Part shown: one piece after another, positions 7,072 through 15,045 of the stretch | How positions within the stretch are numbered: the first letter of the stretch is position 1 | Layout: each line of letters opens with the position of its first letter | Assembly: GCF_013391765.2 (NCBI RefSeq) | Contig: NZ_JACBGI020000027.1 | Coordinates: 1 to 32,549 of the forward strand | Origin: Thiomicrorhabdus heinhorstiae | GTDB taxonomy: Bacteria > Pseudomonadota > Gammaproteobacteria > Thiomicrospirales > Thiomicrospiraceae | DNA: 32,549 nt | Reading direction: 5' to 3' | The notes under the pieces: model-generated | Seen by the model: only the letters and a program-made list of their open reading frames with translations | Databases searched by the model: none | Told to the model about the DNA's origin: nothing | Translations under genes and position numbers: made by a program

Positions 7072-8326
7072 CTCCCTGATCCGGCTGGCATTAAAAAGTG
7101 CCTGGAGCCGCAAAGCGACTCTGATTCTTAGCCTATTCTCGGTAGCGGTCAGTATCGCTCTATTGATCGGTGTCGATCAGTTACGCAACCATACCAAAGC
7201 GCACTTTATGAACAGTCTCAGCGGTACCGATCTGATTGTCGGCGCCCGTAGCGGACCGGTTAATCTGCTGCTGTACAGCCTGTTCCACCTCGGTGAAGCG
7301 ACGCACAATATCGATTACCAAAGCTACCTCAGTCTGCAGAAAATGCCGCAAATCGACTGGACGATTCCTCTATCGCTCGGCGACAGCCATCGCGGCTTTC
7401 AAGTGCTCGGCACCAATCAGGACCTCTATCGCCACTATCGCTATGCCGATAAACAGGCATTGCAATTCGCCGCAGGAAAACCTTTTAACGACCTTTACGA
7501 TGTCGTCATCGGCTCCGAAGTCGCGCGTCGTTTCCATTATTCGCTCGGACACAAGCTGACTTTGGCGCACGGCATGAACCCGCAACATGCCATCGAGCAT
7601 AAAGGACAAATATTTACCGTAGTCGGTATTCTTGAACCGACCGGAACGCCGATTGACGATAGTTTGCAGGTTTCTCTGAAAGCGCTGGAAGCGATTCACG
7701 TCGGCTGGCATAACGGTGCCCCGAGCGGACTGACCCTGACACCGGAACTAGCGCGCAAACTGGCCCCGCAGCCACAAACTCTGACCGCAGTGCTGGTCGG
7801 CTTGAAGAACCCGATTATGACCTTTAAGGTACAGCGGAAAATCAATCAGTTTGCCGACGAACCGCTCAGCGCCATCCTGCCCGGAGCCACTCTGGCCAAA
7901 TTCTGGAAAACCCTTGGCATGTTCGAAAAATCGCTGTGGGCAATCGGGGCGCTGGTATTAGCTGCCGCCTTGCTGAATATTTTGATGGTTTTACTGGCTC
8001 CTTTGAACGAGCGGCGACGGGAAATTGCGATTTTAAGAGCCTTGGGCTGTCACGCTGGCGATGTCTTCAAGCTCTTCGCGATTGAAACCGCTGCTTTAAT
8101 GTTGAGCGCCAGTGCCGTCGGCATCGCCCTCTTCTACGGTCTGCTCAATCTCGCGAAATACAGCTTTCCTCAAGTGCTGCAATTTATGCCGAGCTTGCCG
8201 CTCCTCACCACGCAAGAATTAGCAGGGCTGGGACTGCTTGGCATTTTGGCTCTGGCCTTAAGCTTGATTCCTGCATATATTGCCTATAAGCGCAGCTTGC
8301 ATGATGGCTTAACCCCGAAACTCTGA
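7061..8326 (+). CDS. FtsX/MacB-type ABC permease of the zinc operon
   Basis: A 421-residue membrane protein with the four-helix FtsX/MacB layout. One helix lies near 20-38, a large periplasmic domain of about 250 residues follows, and three helices lie near 290-315, 343-365 and 385-410. The motif ERRREIAILRALG before the third helix is typical of the FtsX domain and contacts the ATPase. Such permeases normally drive mechanical work in the periplasm (LolCDE, MacB) and are not known to pass metal ions through the membrane. It overlaps the ATPase gene by 11 bases, so the two are translationally coupled. It would be the ZrgC equivalent. The substrate or partner is inferred from Zur control and the ZrgA-like neighbour. 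Confidence 0.8.
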   Translation: MAFSSLIRLALKSAWSRKATLILSLFSVAVSIALLIGVDQLRNHTKAHFMNSLSGTDLIVGARSGPVNLLLYSLFHLGEATHNIDYQSYLSLQKMPQIDWTIPLSLGDSHRGFQVLGTNQDLYRHYRYADKQALQFAAGKPFNDLYDVVIGSEVARRFHYSLGHKLTLAHGMNPQHAIEHKGQIFTVVGILEPTGTPIDDSLQVSLKALEAIHVGWHNGAPSGLTLTPELARKLAPQPQTLTAVLVGLKNPIMTFKVQRKINQFADEPLSAILPGATLAKFWKTLGMFEKSLWAIGALVLAAALLNILMVLLAPLNERRREIAILRALGCHAGDVFKLFAIETAALMLSASAVGIALFYGLLNLAKYSFPQVLQFMPSLPLLTTQELAGLGLLGILALALSLIPAYIAYKRSLHDGLTPKL

Positions 8327-8342
8327 TCCGGATTGTGATTCA

Positions 8343-8912
8343 ATGAAACAGCTTCTTTTCGTGTGCATTTTCGCTTTGTCCCTTTTCGCTGCCGACCATG
8401 CAGTGGCAAAAGAGTCCTCCACGCTGATTTACTGGGAAGACCTTCTCCCCCCGGGCTACGATGCCGATGCCATCTTGGAAAAACACCAGGCCGATCTGGA
8501 AAGGCTCGATCAACTGCCTGACGAAAGCGAAGAAGGGCAGAAACTGCTGCAGAAAATACTCGATAGCTTCAATGCCTCGCCAATGAACCAGAAATGGAAT
8601 CATAAACCGATCAGACTCGATGGGTTTCTAGCTCCGCTGGATATTGAAAACGGCAAGATCGTGCGCTTTCTACTGGTGCCTTATTTCGGCGCCTGCATTC
8701 ATGTTCCACCCCCACCGACCAACCAGACGGTATTAATCGAAACCGCCCCCGGACAGGCTATTCCGGTCGAGCAGGCCGATTACGCCTTTGTCGTGGAAGG
8801 CACTCTTGAGATTGAGAGCTCAAAAACCGACATCGGTAGCGCCGGCTACCGTATTCTCAACGCCAAAACCACCATCGATCGCGAGGGTACCTGGCTGGAA
8901 CCGCAAAATTGA
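8343..8912 (+). CDS. DUF3299 exported protein, last gene of the zinc operon
   Basis: A 189-residue protein with a signal peptide cleaved near AVA/KE (about 22). The family hallmark LVPYFGACIHVPPPPTNQ lies near 104-121, preceded by PIRLDGFLAPLD, typical of DUF3299. The conserved Cys and His in the motif could bind metal, but no function is established that I know of. A DUF3299 member occurs beside DUF2796 and MacB-like genes in related zinc operons. It starts 16 bases after the permease gene, so it belongs to the same transcript. It could be an accessory or lipid-domain partner of the ABC machine. Confidence 0.75.
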   Translation: MKQLLFVCIFALSLFAADHAVAKESSTLIYWEDLLPPGYDADAILEKHQADLERLDQLPDESEEGQKLLQKILDSFNASPMNQKWNHKPIRLDGFLAPLDIENGKIVRFLLVPYFGACIHVPPPPTNQTVLIETAPGQAIPVEQADYAFVVEGTLEIESSKTDIGSAGYRILNAKTTIDREGTWLEPQN

Positions 8913-8985
8913 ATCTCAAAAGCGCCTCTTTTTGCTAGAATCGGCCTTTAAACCGCTATTTTCATCAAGCCTTTAAAGGAAGCGC

Positions 8986-11274
8986 ATGCCGTTGCAACTC
9001 GGAGCAGAGCTGACCGAACTCAAAGGAGTCGGCCCGAAACTGCTGGAAAAACTGCATAAACTGGGTCTGTTCGTTATTCAGGATCTGCTGCTGCATCTGC
9101 CGCTGCGCTACCAGGACAAAACCCGCCTGCTGGCAATCGAATCACTTCTGCCCGGCAGTGAAGTCCAAACCGAAGGTGCCATTATCTCCCAGGCCATGAC
9201 CCGTGGCGGACGTAACAGCCTGGTAGTAAAGATTCAATCGCTCGGCGGCGCCGTACTGACACTGCGCTTTTTCCACTACCACTACCGTCAGGCACAGAGC
9301 TTTGTGCGCGGCAAGCACCTGAGAGTGTTCGGTGAAGCGCGTCTCGGTCCTAACGGGCTGGAGATGGTGCATCCGGCCTATCAATTTATCGACCCGAGTA
9401 ACCCTCCGGCCCTGGAAAGCACTCTTACCCCGGTTTACCCGACTACCGAAGGCCTTGGTCAACCCAGTTTTCTGAAGCTGATCAGTCAGGCATTATCTGC
9501 TCTAAAACCGCATCCGCTTGATGAATTATTGCCGAAAGCCCTGCTTGAAGAACTGCAACTGCCGACTTTAACTCACGCCCTGTTTACTCTGCACCAGCCG
9601 CAAGCCGACGACGACCTGATCGCCATCAAGCAGTTTCGCCATCCGGCACAGCAGCGCTTGATTGTTGAGGAGATGATCAGCCAGCAGATCGGACTGCAAA
9701 AACTGCGTCAACAAGAACAGAAGCGTTCGGCGCCGGTCTTCCCTTCCAGCCGCCGCGTTAACGAACTGCTTGCATCGCTGCCTTTTTCTCTGACTTCAGC
9801 CCAACAGCGTGTACTGCAGGAAATTCAACACGACTTGCAGCGCCCACACCCAATGCAAAGATTGGTACAGGGTGATGTCGGTTCCGGCAAAACCGTTATT
9901 GCTGCCCTGGCTGCCATTCAGGCAGCCGACGCCGATTTTCAAGTGGCGGTTATGGCTCCGACGGAAATTCTCGCCGAGCAGCACCTTAACGCTTTTCAGG
10001 AATGGCTTGAGCCCTTGGGAATCGAAGTTGCCTGGCTGAACGGACGTATGAAGGCCGCCGAAAGACGCTACCAGCTCGCACGTATCGAAAACGGCGATGC
10101 CCAAGTCGTAATCGGCACCCACGCCCTGTTTCAGAACGCCGTCAACTTCCAGAAACTCGGCCTCGCCATTATCGACGAACAACACCGCTTCGGTGTCCAC
10201 CAGCGTCTGGCTCTGCAGCAAAAAGGACAATCGATCATACTTGAGGGAGAAACGGACGAAGTCCTCTCAACAACGTCGAATCAAACAGCCCATGAACATC
10301 GGAAACCTGACAGCATGGGAAGAGCAGAGGGAGATAATTTGCTAAAGGTCGAGGCAGGCAAGCCGCGAGCAGCGGAGTTTACAAATAGCGTAAATGAGCA
10401 GCGGAAGCCCGAGAGCAACAAAGAAATGGTTCAAAACAGACTGTCTGAGGTGCACCCACACCAATTGATTATGACCGCAACCCCCATACCAAGGACTCTG
10501 GCCATGACCGCTTACGGCGACCTGGATCTGTCGATCATCGACGAACTGCCGCCGGGGCGAAAACCAATCGATACCGCCGTCATCAATAACAACAAACGCT
10601 TTGAAGTGATGGAGCATCTGTATCAACGCTGCAAAGACGGTGTGCAGGCCTACTGGGTCTGCCCGTTGATCGAAGAATCGGAACTGCTGCATGCACAGGC
10701 GGCGGAAGTAACCGCTAATCAGTTCAGCGAGCGTTGGCCGGATCTGCGTATCGGCCTGGTTCACGGCCGCCTGAAAGGCGAGCAGAAAGCGCTGGTGATG
10801 CAGGCTTTTAAAGCTCATGAACTGGATTTACTGGTCGCAACGACGGTGATCGAAGTCGGGGTCAATGTACCGAATGCCAGCCTGATGATTATCGAAAACG
10901 CCGAGCGCCTAGGGCTGGCACAATTACACCAGCTACGCGGCCGCGTCGGCCGGGGTGACAAACAGAGTCATTGCGTGCTGCTATACCAATCCCCGCTATC
11001 GGAAACCGGCAAGGCGCGTTTGAATATTATGCGTGAAACCAATGACGGTTTCCGCATTGCCGAAGAAGATCTCAATCTGCGCGGACCGGGGGAAATTCTT
11101 GGCACCAGACAGACCGGAGGGTTACAATTCCGTATTGCCGATTTAAAGCGTGACTCACGCTGGGTGCCGGTCGCCAAACAATGGTCGGAGCAGATCGTCA
11201 CCAGCAACGCCCCCTTGGCAGAAGCCTTGCAAAACCGCTGGATCGGCCAGAAACTCGATTATCAACACGCCTGA
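8986..11274 (+). CDS. recG: ATP-dependent DNA helicase RecG with an in-frame insertion
   Basis: RecG remodels stalled replication forks and Holliday junctions. The wedge (OB) domain fills about 1-190 (LKGVGPKLLEKLHKLGL at the N-terminus). Helicase motifs are GDVGSGKT (296-303), APTEILAEQH, IDEQHR (396-401), TATPIPRT (497-504), and later ATTVIEVGVNVPNA and QLRGRVGRG. At 762 residues it exceeds E. coli RecG (693) by about 70. The excess is one block, residues 416-489, placed between KGQ and HPHQLIM, that is between motifs II and III. That block is hydrophilic, low in hydrophobic core residues and unlike RecG. All catalytic motifs are intact, so the protein is probably functional. AAAGGAAG before the ATG supports the start. 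ubiC follows 17 bases downstream. Confidence 0.95.
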   Translation: MPLQLGAELTELKGVGPKLLEKLHKLGLFVIQDLLLHLPLRYQDKTRLLAIESLLPGSEVQTEGAIISQAMTRGGRNSLVVKIQSLGGAVLTLRFFHYHYRQAQSFVRGKHLRVFGEARLGPNGLEMVHPAYQFIDPSNPPALESTLTPVYPTTEGLGQPSFLKLISQALSALKPHPLDELLPKALLEELQLPTLTHALFTLHQPQADDDLIAIKQFRHPAQQRLIVEEMISQQIGLQKLRQQEQKRSAPVFPSSRRVNELLASLPFSLTSAQQRVLQEIQHDLQRPHPMQRLVQGDVGSGKTVIAALAAIQAADADFQVAVMAPTEILAEQHLNAFQEWLEPLGIEVAWLNGRMKAAERRYQLARIENGDAQVVIGTHALFQNAVNFQKLGLAIIDEQHRFGVHQRLALQQKGQSIILEGETDEVLSTTSNQTAHEHRKPDSMGRAEGDNLLKVEAGKPRAAEFTNSVNEQRKPESNKEMVQNRLSEVHPHQLIMTATPIPRTLAMTAYGDLDLSIIDELPPGRKPIDTAVINNNKRFEVMEHLYQRCKDGVQAYWVCPLIEESELLHAQAAEVTANQFSERWPDLRIGLVHGRLKGEQKALVMQAFKAHELDLLVATTVIEVGVNVPNASLMIIENAERLGLAQLHQLRGRVGRGDKQSHCVLLYQSPLSETGKARLNIMRETNDGFRIAEEDLNLRGPGEILGTRQTGGLQFRIADLKRDSRWVPVAKQWSEQIVTSNAPLAEALQNRWIGQKLDYQHA
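10231..10452 (+). repeat. In-frame palindromic repeat insertion within recG
   Basis: About 210-222 bases with no counterpart in normal RecG keep the reading frame open. The block contains CCCATG...CATGGG (10289-10318 region), TTTAC (10378-10382) paired with GTAAA (10390-10394), and the direct repeat GAGCAGCGGA flanking that stem. Three words, GACGAAG (10255), GCAAGCCGCG (10358) and AGCGGAGT...ATGAGCA (10371-10400), recur in the same order in the intergenic region at 16578-16694. This argues for a dispersed repeat family, similar in form to ERIC or REP elements. Exact borders cannot be fixed by eye. Confidence 0.7.
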
Positions 11275-11291
11275 TTAAGTAAAGGAACTCC

Positions 11292-11900
11292 ATGTCGGCT
11301 GCGGAACGAATAGCAAAACTGAAAGCGCTATTGCGAGAAAAGCAATCCGCCTCGTCAATTCAGCCGCAGTTTTGGAAGCCATCCGGCCTGATCGCAAGGG
11401 TCGCCCCGACTCAAAAAATCCGTTCCTGGCTGAGTACCCCGACATCTCTAACCGCCAGAATGCGCAGTTTGTGTCCTGATCTGGAAGTGGAAATCCTGTC
11501 GGAGCGCTATGAAGTGCCACTGTTGAGCGAAGCCGCCAAATTACTGATGGAGCGTAATCAAGAGGCTTGGGTGCGCTGTGTGTTACTGAAATGCGGGCAA
11601 AACAACTGGGTCTATGCCCGTACCGTGATCCCGAGACTGGATGCGCTCAATCCTTGGCATGAACTGCAACAACTCGGTACCCAACCGCTGGGTGAGATAC
11701 TTTTTGAATTGCCCAATCTCGAACGTTCACCGTTTGAGTTCTCCAAAGATTCTCTCAGCTACTGGCCTCGTCTCAGCGAAAAATTGGCCAATCCAAAACT
11801 GCATAATAAGCCCGGTTTCGCCCGCCGTTCGGTGTTTGTACGCCAAAACGCCCCTCTGCTCTTAACAGAGGTCTTTTTGCCCGGTTTGACCGAAACCTAA
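11292..11900 (+). CDS. ubiC: Chorismate lyase (chorismate pyruvate-lyase)
   Basis: A 202-residue enzyme that splits chorismate into 4-hydroxybenzoate and pyruvate, the entry step of ubiquinone synthesis, in the cytoplasm. Family signs are WVRCVLL (93-99) with the active-site Arg95, YARTVIP (108-114), PLGEILF (132-138) and the C-terminal LLLTEVFLP (189-197), whose Glu193 matches the catalytic Glu155 of E. coli. The N-terminus is about 35 residues longer than the E. coli enzyme. An AAGGAA site sits before the ATG. It lies 17 bases after recG, likely co-transcribed. Its product is used by UbiA, encoded about 2 kb away on the other strand. Confidence 0.92.
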   Translation: MSAAERIAKLKALLREKQSASSIQPQFWKPSGLIARVAPTQKIRSWLSTPTSLTARMRSLCPDLEVEILSERYEVPLLSEAAKLLMERNQEAWVRCVLLKCGQNNWVYARTVIPRLDALNPWHELQQLGTQPLGEILFELPNLERSPFEFSKDSLSYWPRLSEKLANPKLHNKPGFARRSVFVRQNAPLLLTEVFLPGLTET

Positions 11901-11921
11901 AAAATTTAAACCGTTGGTTGT

Positions 11922-12254
11922 TCAATGAGCGGCAGATTTTGAAAAGAGGTGAATGACCAGTACTCCGGCAATAATCAATGCGATTCCGAGTAACGCCGGC
12001 CAATCCAGCTTCTGCTCAAACACCACCCAGCCGATCAGTGAAATCAGCACGATTCCGACTCCGGCCCACACCGCATAAGTGATACCGACCGGAATGGTTT
12101 TGAGCGTCAGAGCCAGAAAATAAAAGGAAACCGCATAGCCGGTAACAACCAGAACAGACGGCCATAAACGCGAAAACCCTTCGCTCGCTTTGAGCGCCGA
12201 AGTCGCAATCACTTCCGCAACGATCGCGATTGCCAATAACAGCCAACTGTTCAT
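11922..12254 (-). CDS. Small multidrug resistance transporter (EmrE-like)
   Basis: A 110-residue, four-helix SMR protein that closely follows EmrE. Glu14, the proton and drug binding residue, Tyr40, Tyr60 and Trp63 fall at exactly the EmrE positions. WPSVLVV (31-37) and YAVWAGVGIVLISL (60-73) are nearly identical to E. coli. It should act as a dimer in the inner membrane, exchanging protons for quaternary cations, guanidinium-like compounds or osmolytes. It lies 19 bases downstream of the outer-membrane-type gene on the same strand and converges on ubiC with a 21-base gap. Gdx versus Qac specificity cannot be settled by eye, though the EmrE-like residues favour Qac. Confidence 0.92.
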   Translation of the reverse strand: MNSWLLLAIAIVAEVIATSALKASEGFSRLWPSVLVVTGYAVSFYFLALTLKTIPVGITYAVWAGVGIVLISLIGWVVFEQKLDWPALLGIALIIAGVLVIHLFSKSAAH

Positions 12255-12273
12255 GAATGTTTTACTCTTTCAT

Positions 12274-13356
12274 TTAATTAATCGAGGAAGGTGCCCGATA
12301 AAAAATCATTTCCAACTTCAGCATGAGGCGTAATTCCGGATCATTCCATTCCAGATCGTTGTACCAGGTGACCTTCGGTTCGATTTCCGAAAACAGCCAG
12401 TCTTTATACAGCCTCTCGCGCAGGTTGAAGCCCAGGGAAACATTGTCGAAGATAGCCCGTTCATTGGTAAAGGTCCAATTGCTGTCAATAAAATAAGAGC
12501 CCAATCGGTGCGGATTGACCGTGTGGTAGTCGATTAACTTCTGGTTAACGGTGTATTCCCCGGGTTTCTGCCACCAGGTTCCGGTAGTTTGACTCCGTAC
12601 CATACGATTGATAGCAATTTGGAAATCGAGAACCTCTTGCAGCTCCCAGCCAAAGCCCTGATGCCGTTCAACAAACACCTTATTGGTGGTACGACTATGT
12701 ACACCGGAACTCAGCTCGTTACGTATACGATTGCGTACCCGTAAATAGGGGTTGGGCTTCCAGACATCATAAAAATTTAATCCGAAATCGAGCTGGACCA
12801 GGCTATTCTTCTCACTACTCAGTAAGTGGCGGGCGCTGATTGAGGTCGGGTTGTTTTTTTCGGTTTTAAGAAGATTGTTGCTTTCCGGCGCATCTTTTCC
12901 ATCAATTCCCCCGACATCATCATATAGAGATTCTTCAAACGAGGAAATCTGGATTTTCCATTTATGGTTGGTTCGCGGCAGGTCCCATTGAGCACTGAAA
13001 TTAACCGGCGCATCAGCACGGCCATCGTTATATAAATAAACAGGGAAATAGAGTTTCAGGCGGCTGCCTTTGCGGATGACGTTGATCTGATCGTCACCAA
13101 GAAAACGATCGATTTTTTCGCCGAAATCGTCGACGTAGGCCCCAACCCAGGATTGGGTGGATTGAAGCTCTTCGAGCGAGGATTTTAAAGCACCTTCCTC
13201 CATCGGCTCAAGCCAATATTCTGCCTCTGCATTCTTTTCGGGGTCCGGTTTTGTCTCTTCAGCCACGGAGGGAAAAGCGCTTAGCAGGATCAAACAACCG
13301 GCCACAATCGAATACAGATTCGTAAACCTTCGAGAAGCGCGTCGGCTCTGGTACAA
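12274..13356 (-). CDS. Exported protein of unknown function, probable outer-membrane beta-barrel
   Basis: A 360-residue protein. The start is a TTG (13356) preceded by a GGGGGG stretch; the first in-frame ATG would remove the signal peptide. The leader runs to about PSVA/EE (31-33). The rest lacks helices and is rich in alternating aromatic and polar segments such as LKLYFPVYLYNDG, VQLDFGLNFYDVW, NPYLRVRNRIRNEL, SYFIDSNWTFTN and LRLMLKLEMIFYRAP. These look like amphipathic beta-strands, many ending in aromatics. No domain is recognised. It overlaps nothing on its own strand, precedes the SMR gene by 19 bases and is divergent from the unknown gene at 13407, sharing a very short promoter region. 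Confidence 0.7.
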   Translation of the reverse strand: MYQSRRASRRFTNLYSIVAGCLILLSAFPSVAEETKPDPEKNAEAEYWLEPMEEGALKSSLEELQSTQSWVGAYVDDFGEKIDRFLGDDQINVIRKGSRLKLYFPVYLYNDGRADAPVNFSAQWDLPRTNHKWKIQISSFEESLYDDVGGIDGKDAPESNNLLKTEKNNPTSISARHLLSSEKNSLVQLDFGLNFYDVWKPNPYLRVRNRIRNELSSGVHSRTTNKVFVERHQGFGWELQEVLDFQIAINRMVRSQTTGTWWQKPGEYTVNQKLIDYHTVNPHRLGSYFIDSNWTFTNERAIFDNVSLGFNLRERLYKDWLFSEIEPKVTWYNDLEWNDPELRLMLKLEMIFYRAPSSIN

Positions 13357-13406
13357 TGTGCCCCCCTTTATTCGATGCCTCAGGCCAGCGACGGATCAAT
13401 TTGACT

Positions 13407-13916
13407 ATGCCAGATTCCATTCATCAAATGCATGCGACCTATCATGCAGTTGAAGACAGAATACTCTTAAAAATAAAAACGCACAACCAGTGCCTCTATC
13501 AGGCCTGGCTGACCCGGCGCTTTATTACCCTATTTCTTCCGGCACTGCACGGTAAACATCCGAACAAGCCGGAAATGCTGCTGGACGACGACGCTATATC
13601 GCTGCCTGAAATGGAAGACGATTTCATGGAGATGCTAAGCGCAATCTTGCAGGCACCGTTTGAAGAACCGGAAGCGCCGGAATTCCCTCTTGGAGAAGAG
13701 CCTCTGTTACTCAGTCGGATGACCTTCGAAAATCTGGACACTCCGGAAGCAACCTGGATACTTGAACCGGAAGACGGTAACGGCATAGAGCTGCCCTATC
13801 ACCCGAATCTGCTGACGCCGATGCTGCAAATTATGAATAAGGCATTGCAAAAAGCCAACTGGCAGCTGAATCTGGAACCGATTCTGGAAATGTCGCAAGG
13901 CTCGCGCCTGCAATAG
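13407..13916 (+). CDS. Conserved-looking protein of unknown function
   Basis: A 169-residue acidic cytoplasmic protein. The frame opens at an ATG at 13356, but that would overlap the divergent gene's start codon. The ATG at 13407, with GGAT upstream, gives MPDSIHQMHATYHAVEDRILLKIKT and is preferred. The N-terminal part RILLKIKTHNQCLYQAWLTRRFITLFLPAL looks like a small beta-plus-helix module, followed by an acidic stretch (EMEDDFMEML, EEPEAPEFP). No signal peptide, membrane segment or known motif was seen. It converges on ubiA with a 16-base gap and no hairpin terminator in between. Confidence 0.6.
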   Translation: MPDSIHQMHATYHAVEDRILLKIKTHNQCLYQAWLTRRFITLFLPALHGKHPNKPEMLLDDDAISLPEMEDDFMEMLSAILQAPFEEPEAPEFPLGEEPLLLSRMTFENLDTPEATWILEPEDGNGIELPYHPNLLTPMLQIMNKALQKANWQLNLEPILEMSQGSRLQ

Positions 13917-13932
13917 TCAGCTTTGTGCAAGT

Positions 13933-14775
13933 CTAGAACTGAAAGTCGGCGGCAATCGCAACCAGAATCAGCACTCCGATCCAATGGTTCTGCAGGAAAA
14001 CCTTAAAAGCCACCTGCGGATCATTTTCTCCGAGACGCTTAAAATCGTACAGAAACCAAATAGCTGCGATTGCCAGGCCGGCATAATAAATCCACCCCAT
14101 CACAAATGAGGTACCGGCCCAAATCAGCAGTCCGATCATCAAGGCCTGGAAAAAAGCGATCCAGACACGCAAATGCTCGCCGAACAGTATCGCCGTCGAT
14201 TTCACACCGATTTTCAAATCATCCGGCATATCGCCAACTGCATAGGCGGTATCGTAAATCAAAGACCAGATTAGAGTTGCAGCAAACACCAGCCAGGCGG
14301 CCGGCGGCACTTCATTTAAGATCGCGGCAAACGCCATCGGTACCGCCCAGGCAAAGGCGGCCCCGAGGAATGCCTGCGGCCAATGAGTATAACGCTTCAT
14401 AAACGGATAAAGAACGGCAAGAAAGACCGCGGCGAAAGAGAGCAAGATTGTCAGCTTATTGAGCGTCAGCACCAATGCGAAGGCAAGCAAGCAGAGGAAA
14501 GCAAAGAAGATAAGGCCAGCCTTGGCACTGATCTCGCCCGTTGCCAGCGGACGGCAGCAGGTACGTTCAACATGACCGTCAAAGTTACGGTCGGCAAAAT
14601 CGTTAATTACGCAACCGGCCGAGCGCATAATAACCGAGCCGAGAATAAATACCGTCAAAATCCACAGATCGGGTACACCCTTAGCGGCAAACCACAGAGC
14701 CCACAGTGCAGGCCAAAGCACCAGGTAGATCCCGATCGGACGATCCAGACGCATTAAACGGATATAAGCATTCAT
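13933..14775 (-). CDS. ubiA: 4-hydroxybenzoate polyprenyltransferase
   Basis: A 280-residue integral membrane prenyltransferase that attaches the polyprenyl tail to 4-hydroxybenzoate, the second step of ubiquinone synthesis. It has about nine hydrophobic helices and the two Asp-rich motifs: NDFADRNFDGHVERT (58-72), binding magnesium-diphosphate, and DTAYAVGDMPDDLKIGVKST (195-214). In the second motif Met replaces the usual Arg in DRxDD, a small deviation. Length is normal (about 290). It begins directly after the stop codon of the 86-residue gene upstream (TAAATG), so they are coupled. UbiC, which makes its substrate, is encoded at 11292-11900. Confidence 0.93.
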   Translation of the reverse strand: MNAYIRLMRLDRPIGIYLVLWPALWALWFAAKGVPDLWILTVFILGSVIMRSAGCVINDFADRNFDGHVERTCCRPLATGEISAKAGLIFFAFLCLLAFALVLTLNKLTILLSFAAVFLAVLYPFMKRYTHWPQAFLGAAFAWAVPMAFAAILNEVPPAAWLVFAATLIWSLIYDTAYAVGDMPDDLKIGVKSTAILFGEHLRVWIAFFQALMIGLLIWAGTSFVMGWIYYAGLAIAAIWFLYDFKRLGENDPQVAFKVFLQNHWIGVLILVAIAADFQF

Positions 14776-15036
14776 TTAAGCCGACAGCTCTGCGATCTTA
14801 GCTTGTATGACGGGTAAAACTTCCTTGGAGACCTCCAGATTGGCTTCCGCCTGGCCTTGACGATCGGCATAGTGCAAAACCACTTTATGACCATCCTTTT
14901 GCCACTGGATCACATAGCCGTAACCGACCAACTCAGTCTGACCGACATCCTGATGGACAATCTGCCAACCGTCGGCATTCAACTCCCGGCGAAGATCTTC
15001 GCACAATGCCGGGTCCAAACGAATGTGTTGTAACAT
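14776..15036 (-). CDS. Small protein of unknown function between glmU and ubiA
   Basis: An 86-residue soluble protein with a mixed alpha/beta pattern: an N-terminal helix (DPALCEDLRRELNADGW), then beta-type segments (YGYVIQWQKDGHKVVLHYAD) and a C-terminal helix (VSKEVLPVIQAKIAELSA). No known motif is recognised. It starts 9 bases after glmU stops and its TAA touches the ubiA ATG, so the three genes appear to form one operon. Tight packing and normal composition support a real gene. Confidence 0.6.
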   Translation of the reverse strand: MLQHIRLDPALCEDLRRELNADGWQIVHQDVGQTELVGYGYVIQWQKDGHKVVLHYADRQGQAEANLEVSKEVLPVIQAKIAELSA

Positions 15037-15045
15037 CGATTCTTC

